Origin: Isoetes taiwanensis
Taxonomy: Eukaryota; Streptophyta; Lycopodiopsida; Isoetales; Isoetaceae
Direction of reading: 5' to 3'
Assembly (NCBI GenBank): GCA_021234155.1
Contig: JAJEKV010000005.1
Location: 12,825,787 to 12,889,786 of the forward strand
Length of the DNA stretch: 64,000 nucleotides
Shown here: positions 43,658 to 54,150 of the stretch, piece by piece
Position numbering within the stretch: the first letter of the stretch is position 1
Layout: each line of letters opens with the position of its first letter
Program-made: the position numbers and the translations under genes
The notes under the pieces: model-generated
Database searches by the model: none
Told to the model about the DNA's origin: nothing
Seen by the model: only the letters and a program-made list of their open reading frames with translations

Positions 43658-46445
43658 CTAAAGTTGGAGACCAAATGCCATGATGTTGGTACTATATTGT
43701 GTTAGAATGTTGTTGATTAAATGAAGGGATTCATTAAAAGCGATTGTTTCATCATTTGGGTACTCGTCTAGCAGGTCAACACTCATTGGTACTTTGAACC
43801 TGCTCCATAGCTCAATTGCTGGACCTTGGTCTAGCAGTAACATGGCAAAAAGAAACCGTAGTTGTGTGGGACTCAATGATAAGGAAGCAGCTTCTTCCAT
43901 CACTATTATAGCCTCGTTATGTGCCGCAAGCAACCCTTCTGCCTCGGCAGCTTGCTGGTACGTTTCATATTGTTGTCCATTGACGATTTTCAGCTCATCC
44001 CATGTCCTTGCAGGGCGGTGCAGCAAAATTTGTCTCAAGTAGAATGCCTCTCCCACTCGAGGCAATAACAATCGTATTCTACAAACTATTGGCTGCCTCA
44101 CTCTTTTCTTCACTATGTTGGTCACGAATCCTTCTTGTTCTTGTTCTACATAGTTCCCAGGTACGTTTACCAAGGCAGAATTGAACGCTATCAATGTGTG
44201 TTGTTCGTGATACTGAATGTACGTGAACGTATCAAACCCAGCATCTAAAGGACGTAAAAAGTATCGATCTAACAATGATCGTGTGTTAGATAGTGGTAGA
44301 TGTAATGGTAGACATTTAACAGCAGGACACTTATTAGTTATATCATAGGACATTGTCCTCCATGCCGCCTCCGTTGCGGATAAATACCGTGCCCTCAAAT
44401 AATCCTGTATGTCATCCCTGGGAGGTCTTTTATGAACTTGGTCAGATGAAATGTTCTCTGGTGACCCATTTATGGTATTCTTCGTTACTGATGGTTGACC
44501 TGCGACACGCTCCCCTTCAGTATTGTTTTTCGACGTGCTTTCTGCAGGCTCTTCATGCTGGTTGCTTAATGACGACGGTATGAATGATGAATGCCTCTCT
44601 TGGGTAACTCGAAAGCTGCCGCTGTCGAATCCTTTATATATGTATCCATAAAGGTATGAGAATATATGTACTGTAGATGCTATATCCACCATAATGTGGC
44701 AGTCCAATTCATGGAGCAGAAATGCATTATATGGAACCACCCATACATCATCTATAGTTCTTCTCCTATACTGGACATAACCCTTTGAGTCGAGATATGT
44801 CGTTGGAGTGATATCCTTCGGATATTTGTAGCAACAGGTTGCACCATCCGGCGAGCATCTATGAGTATGCTTATGAATCATAAATTTTTGAACTTGCCCT
44901 CGAAGGATTTGGATCTGCGGAGGTAATTCGGGAGGAGATGATCTCATCGATGCATTCAGCAGTATCTCGGGCTCCGGTTAGCAGGACGAGGTGGGAATGG
45001 GGCAATCGCAGTTTTTGAAATTCTACGACTGTTATTACATATGATATCTGCTGAAAAAACTTATGAAGGAGCTCTTTTAACTGCTGCAATCTTCCATGGA
45101 AACATCGGACAACGAGCATAGGAACATCAGATGCATTTTGTCCGGGCATGAGAATGGCCTTTATTTCTGGCCAATCTGTATTCGTTGTCATGGTGATAAA
45201 CAAAGTTGGGCGGCCTTTTGCTCTAGACAGAGCCAATGCATCAGCAACTTGAATAGAGCACCACCTTTGACCTCCTAAGAAAGAGGATGGCAAGATAACG
45301 TCAGTTCGATCATCATTCTCTCGTTCCGAATAGTCCTCATCATATTGTATTCTCCTATTATGGAATGCCGATGTTCTAAAGTAATTCAATCGTGCATCTT
45401 CGACTCTTGAGTACATGTCAACCAAGTACTCTCCACAAAGACGACCAAGTTGGACAAATCGGTCTTCATGGAGCAACCTAGCCCTGTACCATTGTAACTG
45501 TGTAAGACCGTGTTCATTTCTGAGGCCCCAACCAATTGTGCCATGCGGGAATATGAGAGGGTATTGCAATGGCTCGTACATGGGATCAAGTATATTTACA
45601 AAGGTTGGTTCACCCTCGTTTCGTACCCAAAAGCCAGCAAGTCGAGGTGCAATATAGGCTGTATTGTTAACATCCACGATAGCTGCAATATCATCACTTG
45701 CAGTCGCACCTTGTATAGTTATATATGCCGATGGCATGTGCATGCTTCCCATTGTTCGAAGATTTTGAATAAAAGGGTTTACTTGATTAAGAATTGAGCC
45801 TACGATACTGACCCATTGAAATGGCACACTCTGACCTCTAGCATGTATATATCTCTCTGATTCATCGTACATGTACCAATGTATTGGATGACCTGTTTCT
45901 CCGCTGGCTCGTAGTCGATGATACGTTCGACCTGTTATGGTTACGGACGAAGGAAACTCTAAATCTACGAATTGTCCACTTACTCCAAGAACACTAAAGC
46001 AGAACAATCTATTTACCTTTCTCGCTAACCTTGCAAAGTCTGGTATGTTGTAGAGGTTATACAGTGCCACAGGGAGATGGGGTAAAGGTGGCAATAACCA
46101 TCTTCCATTGTTGCAGCAGAAACCATTTTTTTCAGTATTTAATAATGGAATTTGGCAATACGTGCATCTCTTATTCCATATATACATAGTATATCTACGA
46201 TTTATTGCCGAGTTCATGTGACGCACACGAGCTCGCCAATGCATCGAAGCCCACTCACTCATTGAGCCCTCACGTTGGTTTTTTGGCTGATTAGATATAT
46301 CCGAACGCGGCGTCATAATGGGTATGGAGGTCATGGATGAATCAAGAGAACAGAAGATGGTTGTGTTCACTGATGGGGCATCTACCCTAATATCCGTACA
46401 CGCGACATCTACCTCCATTTGTAAAGTATCCACATTTTCGCACAT
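43658..46445 (-). pseudogene. Helitron Rep (HUH endonuclease) region
   Basis: Two frames cover it. 46445-44871 (524 codons) has a C-x2-C zinc-like start (CTYCQIPLLNTEKNGFCCNN). The Helitron_like_N region follows (LQYPLIFPHGTIGW, YLVDMYSRVEDARLNYFR, IVDVNNTAYIAPRL). Next is the HUH block VVEFQKLRLPHSHLVLL with H-S-H in place of the usual H-A-H. A frameshift near 44900-44945 leads to 44947-43658. That frame holds KFMIHKHTHRCSPDGATCCY, the tyrosine block DVWVVPYNAFLLHELDCHIM and FSYLYGYIYKGFD. A long C-terminal linker (RRPARTWDELKIVNGQQYET, LDEYPNDETIAFNESLHLIN) leads to the helicase. Rep would nick DNA and stay bound through tyrosine. The open frame continued into the helicase before the retrotransposon landed. 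Confidence 0.92.
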
Positions 46446-46483
46446 ACCCCCACACAGGCGTTGTGATGTACATGCCTCCTCTT

Positions 46484-47051
46484 CTAAATTCGTATAACAC
46501 GATGTTTCTCTCTGTTGCTCTCTCTCTCTCTCTCTTGCTCACTTAGATCTTCAGAATGCCCCCTCACTCTCTCACAATTTCTCCCTCTATTTCCCTCATC
46601 ATCTGCTGAGGCCCCTATACTTGGCTCTTCAACATTGGTAAATTTGGTTGCTACTATCTTCTCCTCTACTAAGTTTGAGCTAGGTACCACACTTAGGGAC
46701 ATATAGCTGGCACCATCCACAACCATATTTTGCTCATTTATTCTTCCGGATTGGTGTTGCCTTGCACGTTGCCTCGCATATTCCCTAGCTCTCTCTCTCA
46801 CCCTCTGTCTATTTTCATCTACCAAACTTTCATAACGCTCTCTCTCTCTGTCGAAGTCTCTGTCTATCACCCTCAACTAAATTTGCACGACGCTCTCTTC
46901 GTCTTTGTCGAATTCTCTCCCTTTGTTCCCCAGATAAGTTTGCATAACGCTCCCTTTCTCTCTCTCGTTTCCTCTCTCCTCCTGTTGTCTCTCTAGATCG
47001 TCTAACAATCTGGACTCTATTTGTCCATGTAATTTGACTACTATTCTCCAT
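46484..47051 (-). pseudogene. Arg/Glu-rich N-terminal part of the Helitron gene
   Basis: From an ATG at 47051 the frame reads MENSSQITWTNRVQIVRRSR and then repeated charged units such as RYANLSGEQRERIRQRRRER and RANLVEGDRQRLRQRERA. A frameshift near 46870 continues to YESLVDENRQRVRERAREYA. Repeats of the type Y/R-A-N-L-x-x-x-x-R-x-R are common N-terminal extensions of Helitron Rep proteins. The stretch 46520-46540 contains a CTCTCT microsatellite that encodes the RERE run. It is separated from Rep by a stop or frameshift near 46445-46484. Confidence 0.7.
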
Positions 47052-47450
47052 CACTATCTTTATGTTATCCAAATATAAGTCTATATATAGATACGTATTA
47101 CGCAAGAAAATGAACACAAGTAAATTCTCTCTAATGTTGAAAAATAACTTATCAGAGGAAAAAAACTTATCTGTCGTCTTTTGCTATGTATGTTGAATCT
47201 TGCATCAATTGTCCTCGAATGTCATGCCCATTGGTAGCTGAAATCTTCATCTACTGAATAGAACATTAACTGATTAGGACATTGACACCTTAGATTCTGT
47301 AGACCTAAAAAAAGAAAAAGTTTTTCTACAAATCATCATAATACACAATCTAAAAAGACTATGATTTATGGAAGGAGCAAACTATTTCTTTTGTTTATAG
47401 GTGCAAAGATGGACACATCAATAAAAGTTCTTTTTCTTAAAATGGGCATC

Positions 47451-47576
47451 ATTAAAGACTCATATGGGGCTTAGCCAAGCTGGCACTAACTACAGCCTGG
47501 AAATATTAATATTATTAAAGATTCATATGGGGCTTAGCCAAGTTGACACTAACTATGGCCTGGAAATGTTGATATT
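47451..47576 (+). repeat. Tandem duplication, two 63-bp copies
   Basis: Units at 47451-47513 and 47514-47576 share ATTAAAGA(C/T)TCATATGGGGC and CACTAACTA-GCCTGGAAAT with about 6 differences. Confidence 0.85.
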
Positions 47577-48352
47577 GTAATTGTAATGTGTTGTTGTTTT
47601 CATCCCAACTTGCATGTATAAGCATCTTTGGCTACTTATAAGCACTTGAGGACCTTTTCATTTAGTCTACAATCATTAATGAATCTTGGCTGGAACACGG
47701 ATGGAATCTATTTAGGATTTTAGGAGACGAAAGTTGGATATGGGACATATTGACATGAGAATTATGGTTTTGGAGGTGGACGAAGAATCTGCGGTGGTAT
47801 TACTCGAGCATATCCTACATGGCTAATTGACGGCACCCATTGCTTCCCCTGACACTGACTAAAGCAGCACTTATGAGCATCTGGGCCGTCCAAAAAGCCC
47901 CCAAGGCCAATCTCAGCCGTCCAACTCAAAAAACCCCATCGGACCACCAATGAAAGGGTTGGCTCTTCGAGCAACCCAAAAAGGGGAGAGACGTGACAGA
48001 TAGTGGACGTGAACAGGGAGAAAATACAAAAGGGCAAAAGGCTTTGTTGGGGATAACAATATAAATCATTTCCATTTCTTTTAATTGTTATATAAAGAAT
48101 TTTTTTAATCTTATACGTCATGCCCATCTGAAATGAAGGATCATTGTCAACTTATACAACAGTGAGTATTTAAATAGCTTACGTTTTGTTTAAATACTTG
48201 AAGTAACAAATAATAGTATAGGCTTAAAGTAATATATCAAGGAGAAATTGCAGAGAAAGGGAAATCATAATAGTATAGAGAGAAATTGCATAGAAAGGGA
48301 AATCATAATAGTATGGGCCTACAGTATTGTAACAGAAAGAAAGCGCAAAGAA

Positions 48353-48364
48353 AGAGAAATCTAG
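48353..48364. repeat. 12-bp flank AGAGAAATCTAG (left), repeated at 56792-56803
   Basis: The same 12 bases occur just outside both inverted repeats: 17 bases before the left one and 3 bases after the right one. This could be a target duplication with a short filler, or chance in A/G-rich DNA. Confidence 0.4.
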
Positions 48365-48381
48365 AAATGCAAGAAGGGAGA

Positions 48382-48406
48382 AAGTCGTATTTAATTAAAG
48401 TGGGAC
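48382..48406 (+). repeat. Left terminal inverted repeat (25 bp)
   Basis: Exact inverted match to 56764-56788. Confidence 0.9.
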
Positions 48407-49292
48407 TCATTCCATTCCCATTTTTTTTCGGAACCCTGTTAATTTACATAAAAAGGAGCACCTCGACCCGAAAACTATCCTTAATTCGAATTTTTGAATA
48501 AAACTCTGCATTCCAGCTTTGCTGCAGTTTTCCCTGGTTAGCGAGTCGAGAACAAGAACAATGCAACTGAAACAAAGGAAATTCATTAAAGATTGAAACC
48601 AAAGAACTAGTTGAAAAAGAATTTTTATTAATAAATTGAATAGGTACAATGTATTTTACATCGGACGCAGAGACCATGGCGGTCTTGCTGTCACTACAGT
48701 TACATCATCTTGGTAGGTGGTCCACCTTAGGGGATTAACTAGCGGCGCTTCTTCACGCCGACTGTAAGCCTTGGGGGGCAACTCGAAGAGTGTGGAATGC
48801 CTCACGTGGAGGTGCCTCTGCGCCACCGGGCCGACTGTCCACCCGGACTTCTCCACTTTCGCCTCCCTGACCTTTCATCGAATATGCTCCTTCCCCAACC
48901 TCCGTGGATGTTATGCAATGCTTGCAAGATGCTTTGAGCTTCCTGGACTTTCTCTTTGTTCTTCGCCGTTCTTTATCCCGTGGTGTAGCGAGCAACCTCG
49001 AATTAGCGAGCAACCTTATCCCGGTAGGCGGGCAAGAGTGTAGCGTGGACCGGTCCGTGCCCGAAACGGTATTTCTTTCGCCCTTGAGCGGGATGCGCCG
49101 CCTCGGCGGTCTCGTGATGCCTCGGCGGGACTGTGCTCGTGGTCGGATCGTGCTCGAACCACCGGAGCAAGGAGAGTATGATTAACAATTACGGTGCCAT
49201 TAGTCAAAAGCGAAGAAAAGAATGTTGAAATCAAATTACAATGGAGAACATTCATTCCATACAACCGCATCCAATGGCGTGGGAAGTAGTGT

Positions 49293-49458
49293 CTTTTCGA
49301 CTTCGCGAAGTCGAGAAAGGCCCATAAAAAGTGAAAGTACAACCATTCTCATTAGAATATGGTTGCATCCAATCACACACGGAAGCATACAAATGTTTTC
49401 GTCAACGAGACAACCAAAGGACAAGCATGCCTTTCTCGACTCGTGAGTCGAGAAAGGC
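49293..49458. repeat. Two TCGACT-palindromes in the 3' part of the phosphatase-like gene
   Basis: Near-perfect palindromes lie at 49293-49319 (CTTTTCGACTTCG / CGAAGTCGAGAAAG) and 49429-49458 (perfect 14-base arms GCCTTTCTCGACTC / GAGTCGAGAAAGGC). Confidence 0.9.
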
Positions 49459-50446
49459 GGCAAAACTCAATATACAAGTATATTCATTACAAAATGTTCA
49501 ATACATGTGTTCACGCGTTTGTTTACAATATTCACACAATTTGACTATCGAAAAGCAGAGGTCACTCTTCTTGTTCACCAAAATATTTGTCGTCCATAGC
49601 TTTCATGATCGCCTTGCTCTCTCTGGATCGGGTTCCGTGGAGGCTCGGATAGTTCAGGAAGCACATCGGCGACAAGAATGGCAAAGCGGGATTACGCCAA
49701 GACGGGACCGGTCCGAAGGACAACCACCTATCCGTCTCATATTCTTGGTCGATATGGCTTAGCAATGATTGTATTTTGCGGCGTTATGATAGCACTTGTA
49801 GGCGGAGTCGATCTATGATCGGCGTGTTGTGTTTGCCATAGTCCCGGAATTGCTCATAAACCCTGCCCGACCTTTTCACCATTATATGCTTCCCTTTGTG
49901 ACTTTTGGATCGAGGTCCGACACATGCTTTCGACCCTTTCGTTTCCCAAAGCGAACTTGAACTTCAAAACTGAAATGCGAGAACACCAAGAACATTGACA
50001 ATATTTTTCTTTGCCATACAAGACCATATGCCCACCGAATCCCCATTCCGAGGGGCACCATTCAACAATTTCCTTAGCTCTAGGCCTCTAATACACTATT
50101 TTATGCTCCGCTTTTGGTCCGGGATCTGCGAGGTGTTAATCTCGGGGACGTCTTTATCGTGGTATCTGCGGCTAATACTCCATTGACATCAAATATTACA
50201 AGCTTGGCGGGACCAGGTGGATCCGGTTGGAGTTTGGCTCGACCATATATCCGGTTCATCGGGATCCAAATGCGGGATCATTATCTTTTCAGGTCCTTTT
50301 CGGGGCGCGTGGCGGTGTCTTGCTTTCGGATTGTCTTTGTCCTTTTCATTCTCCTCCTCGCGGCGTGAACCGCTGCCCAATGACAATGATCCGAGTCGTT
50401 GACACGGAATTTCTGAAATGATGACATCCGTCGAAGGAACGAGTTT

Positions 50447-50521
50447 TTCGACTCGCGAGTCGAATGAATGAAAAAGGTATTGAAAGGAAGCGAGTTTTCT
50501 CGACTCATGAAGTCGAGAAAC
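50447..50521. repeat. Two TCGACT-palindromes inside a small intron
   Basis: 50447-50464 (TTCGACTCGCGAGTCGAA, perfect) and 50494-50521 (GTTTTCTCGACTCATGAAGT, then CGAGAAAC) both lie inside the 131-bp intron 50413-50543. Confidence 0.9.
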
Positions 50522-52210
50522 AAATAAACAAAAGTAAACTCACCTCAATCTCGGTTTTCAAGAATGTGTTCGGCAAGCATTCGGGTCCAAACCTTCGACA
50601 TTCTCGTCTCCGTCGCTTTGTCTCCCTCGTCGTCTTTATCGCTTCCATTTGTCTTCCTCCCCTTGAAATGCTCATGAAGCGGATCCGGGTATGACCGAAT
50701 GGTTTCAACCATGTCCTTATTTCCAACCACGGATATAGGTTTCATTCCAAACAAAGATAGCCCCGAGAGAACAGGCCATTCATGTACCACTCGCATACAA
50801 TTTGATCTTCCTCGACCAAAATTTGGTTATGAAGTACTTGATAACTCTTGGCTGGGATAGGAATTCTATGTATAGGACACCGCCGCACCATCTTTGCTGA
50901 CCTTGTCCATCGATGGAACATCCTCCATGAATCTGCCCCCTTCCAAGGTTCCATCGCTCTTGAGAGATCATGAACTTGTCGAGATAATGATGCTCGCTAG
51001 ACCACCACTTATCCAGTCGAATGGCCGATCTTGAAATCAAAACCAAAACTATGTTGGCAAAGCTTGGTGCCGGCAAGCCAAGTCTGCACTCATGATCAAG
51101 TTCGTATATGGAGTGCATGATCTTGTTGGTGAAGTTAATATCAGCTGCCCATTGGGAGACGGCGGTTGTCCGATTGCCGGCATGCAAAAGACAAGGAAAC
51201 CGAAAGTATCCAGGTCGGTCATGTCCGGACACGTCTTGTACCAATCGCTCTATGTCAGCTTTGTCATAAAAAAAGGGTGGGGTCTTCGATCATATTGATG
51301 GCAAATAGTGCCACGGGTCCAGTGCGGTTCGGACCACCAAATCCCTTTGTGTCCCAAAGTTACGAGAAATGGGGAGCTATCGTCGCCTTAAATGGGACCA
51401 CCCCGAATCCAAGCTTCCTCTTGAATTGCCATAGCACGCGTTCGAGGGGAAAGGAAGGGTTTTGACGTTACGCTTCAGCTTGGTGTTGATGTAGGGTTGA
51501 CATAGGCGGTTCAATTCCTTCATGTCTTCCTCATCAAGGGCAGCCTTTTCCTTGTAATAATCAAAATCATGGTATTCATTAGATGCAGCGTTGCGAGAAC
51601 TTCCGTGATGCCTTCTTTCTAACTTATTTGCCGCTTTAGGGCTGTGGCATAATCCTTTCGCCCACGCATTTTAGAACTCCCGGTCTTCCTTAGTAGGATT
51701 GTTCCTTCCAAGATTTTGCCTTGTAGGTCAAGCGTTTCTTTGTCCGTCCGGGCCCTGTATCCTCTTCATGAAGCGCTTGTCAAACAACTTGGGGTCCGGC
51801 ACGCTTGGAAATTCTCCATTCTGTCCTTTGACTTGCCTCTTGTCCATTGAGCCCATATCTCAGTCCATTTCTCCCAAACCGCCTCGGTGCTAAGAATGAG
51901 GTCATATTGGTCCGAGGGAGACTCCCCTGCCTTTCCTTGGTGTTCTCTTCTTCTTCTCCTCTTCTTCCTCTCCCTCATCATCATCTTCTGTCCCTCAGTG
52001 AGAACATATCCGCATAGTTTCTCAAAAGGTCTTCCACTTATCCAGGGAGCCCCTGTTTCCTTTAGGGCCGAGGACAACCCAATGCTTTCCATCTTGTTGC
52101 CTGGCGTGTATGATCCGGTCGGGATAAGGGCGTGATTAGGTCAATGTACCAATGTCGAGCATGAAAGTATCTACAAACACCGGAATAAACGATAAAAATA
52201 GTAGCCCGGG

Positions 52211-52518
52211 TTTTCTCATTCATGAAGTCGAGAAAGTCCCCTTTTACTTATCACGGGTTTTTCGATTCTTGAAGTCAAGAAAGCTCTGCATCCTTTGATT
52301 TTTACGTGTTACCACGGCTTTCGACTCGGGCGAGTCGAAACCCGATGATAATCGGAAAAGCGTTAAGATGGTAGGGCTTTTCGACTCGCTTGAGTCGAAA
52401 GTCCCTTTGAATGTCTAATTTTCTTTTACTTCTGCGGGTTTTTCGACTCGCGAAGTCGAGAAAGCTCGATCCTTTGATTTTACGTGTTACCACGGCTTTC
52501 GACTCGGGCGAGTCGAAA
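52211..52518. repeat. Six TCGACT-palindromes inside one intron
   Basis: Units near 52211-52235, 52258-52282, 52319-52340, 52378-52400, 52440-52464 and 52497-52518, for example TTTCGACTCGGGCGAGTCGA followed by AA. All lie within the 390-bp intron 52171-52560. The stretch containing the phrase TACGTGTTACCACGGCTTTC is itself duplicated with a period of about 180 bp, so part of the array grew by tandem duplication. Confidence 0.9.
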
Positions 52519-53990
52519 CCCGATGATAATCGGCAAATGTTAGGATTGAGAGTTATTTACCTTCGTAGCTTCGCACTTTCGCTGCTATTGTGTTCAGCGG
52601 TGGCTAATGCTGGCGGTTCGGTTCTTTGGCGTCTCCGCCGAAAAGAACTCTGCACTCTGCGCTGGCATATCTATCCTTGATCCTTGCGGCACCTCCTTCT
52701 AAAGTCGCAATACTTTGCGCCCTAAGCGAATGCCGGCCGCCTACAACCCGTAAGCGGGCGCCGCTTCCTTTCCGGATCTTCCTCGGACTTCCGGTGAACA
52801 ACTCACCGGTCGATGCTAAAGGTATGACATCCGCGGGCATTGGATCTCACCAGCGGGGATGTCGCACCATCGGATCGAGAATCTCCAAAGATGTGTCTTT
52901 GGATTAAATTCCGTGGTTGAACAAGGCGGCATCTCAGGCAAACCTTCCGGTAGTCTAATGTCAAAGCGGCGGCTTGTGTGATATTCCCAACGGATATCTT
53001 GAGCCGGCCGCTCCATTTTACGTGCCCCTCTCGTGAAATCGATCCGATCATCCGGATCCATTATTGGGGAGTCGACCATATCTTCGCTCTCTCCTTCGTC
53101 ATCTCGATTCCTCAGGTGTGGTGTCATCTTCCCCATCTTTGTTTTTGGTGGACTTTTTGTGTATGAACCACAACTTCATTCCCCATCGCAGAGTGTTGTA
53201 GAGTCTTCAAAGACAAGAGAAGTGAAGCTCCCCGTATTGAAGCAGTTTTCCCGACCCCGGAAATCTCCATTCCAAGCTCCCGGATGTTAGGGTTCCAGGC
53301 CTCCTTCATCCCTTCGGATCCTTCCACCCAAGGTTCTCGACAATTTAAAGGCGCCTACCTTTTTTGGTGCCCTTCGCCTTGCTCATGGAAGAGTGAGAAT
53401 AATTTGAAACCGCTAATTTTTGGTGTGATAGAACTTACTCTTTCCGGCAGTCCTCGACATGTAGTGTTAAATGCTTCGGAATCAAGGCCGAGGCGGAGAG
53501 CACAACACCGATTTTCTTGTACTTGTCTCCAGGAGCTCTTCTTGTCCCTTTGGTGGAGAAACGGATCTTTCTCCTTCCCACTTGTTGATACCTCGACATA
53601 CCACCAAGAATCTGGCGGTGTGTCAAGAAGCTCGTCTCGGTCCCTCGATGACGAAGAACGGAGTTCGCCGGTGATCACTAGTGAGTCCAGGTGTATGCTG
53701 CAAGAAGAAAGGATGGATCAGTTAAGGTTTTCCGACAAAAGAAAAACCTCAGAGCTCACCTGGGGTGTTAGTCTTCTTCTTCTTGCTGCCGCTAGAACTA
53801 GCATCCCCTCCGGCGCCTCGCTTCTTGGACGGAGTCGTCATGTCTGTATGCCCTCTCATCTTCTTCCTGCTCGAACCCTTGTGTAAATTAAGTTTCCTCC
53901 GCGCGTTGTAGGTTTTAGGACTGCACGTAAAAAAGATCGGGCGTGTTCTTTAATTTGAATTTAAGGACATGCAATCATTTAAGAAAAAAA

Positions 53991-54027
53991 GCGGGCTAAG
54001 GGTACAGCACGGTCGGCTTTAGCCCGC
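53991..54027. promoter_or_regulatory. Hairpin in the divergent promoter
   Basis: GCGGGCTAA at 53991-53999 is inverted as TTAGCCCGC at 54019-54027. It sits in the 309-bp region (53842-54150) between the two divergent transposon genes. It could be a regulatory or transposase-binding site. This is inference from position only. Confidence 0.45.
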
Positions 54028-54150
54028 CCAAACCCCATTTCGAAATTGAATCACATCCACGGACTTCGTGAGCGCAGTGTAGATTATGTTCACTGCGGTA
54101 TTGGCGACTTTGAGTTGGGAGGCGAGCATCGACTGTAAGCGACTTCCGGA

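Larger units (their letters stand above)
28837..47051 (-). mobile_element. Autonomous-type Helitron, split by an LTR retrotransposon
   Basis: The minus strand carries, in order, an Arg/Glu-rich N-terminus, a Helitron Rep (HUH) region and a Pif1-family helicase. That is the Rep-Hel architecture of Helitron rolling-circle transposons. The helicase part (28837-30233) and Rep part (43596-47051) are separated by the 13.4 kb retrotransposon at 30234-43595. Joining the flanks across one AGTAC copy keeps the reading frame between Rep and helicase. True termini are not certain (see 27432-27468 for a possible 3' hairpin). Frameshifts in Rep and helicase make it non-functional now. Confidence 0.88.
47052..48381. 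other. Intergenic between Helitron and inverted-repeat transposon
   Basis: Contains a 63-bp tandem duplication (47451) and a 40-bp one near 48242-48320 (AGAGAAATTGCA-AGAAAGGGAAATC). The minus-strand frame 47762-48127 has no recognised domain. The Helitron 5' end should lie here but I could not define it. Confidence 0.45.
48656..53841 (-). pseudogene. Spliced transposon gene with FCP1/NIF-like HAD phosphatase domain
   Basis: The start ATG at 53841 opens exon 1 (MTTPSKKRGAGGDASSSGSK, then KKKTNTP) with a GTGAGC donor at 53759 and a TTGCAG acceptor before 53697. Readable exons follow, with clear introns 52171-52560 (GTAAAT...TGTAG) and 50413-50543 (GTGAGT...TTTCAG). The C-terminal part has HAD/FCP1 landmarks. 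Motif I is KLVIFDVNGVLAADTT (about 50170-50206). VGIWSCMAKKNIVNVLG is near 50000-50037. The motif IV region reads IID..DSAYKCYHNAAKYN (about 49767-49825), like VDDSPYKALLNP of FCP1-type phosphatases. The final frame ends near 48656 and an AATAAA signal lies just after. The middle (for example LGLPAPSFANIVLVLISRSA, RLDKWWSSEHHYLDKFMISQ) is unrecognised. FCP1-type enzymes dephosphorylate the RNA polymerase II tail. Here motif I has D-x-N instead of D-x-D, as I recall for some plant members. Several frameshifts show decay. It could instead be two genes. Confidence 0.6.

Noticed and set aside
46500-46560. CTCTCT microsatellite as an independent repeat of interest
   Set aside because: It encodes the Arg/Glu repeats of the Helitron N-terminus on the minus strand, which explains it.
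53284-53886. 200-codon plus-strand frame
   Set aside because: It is antisense to the first exons of the minus-strand transposon gene. The translation is Ser/Arg/Leu-rich and lacks a domain.
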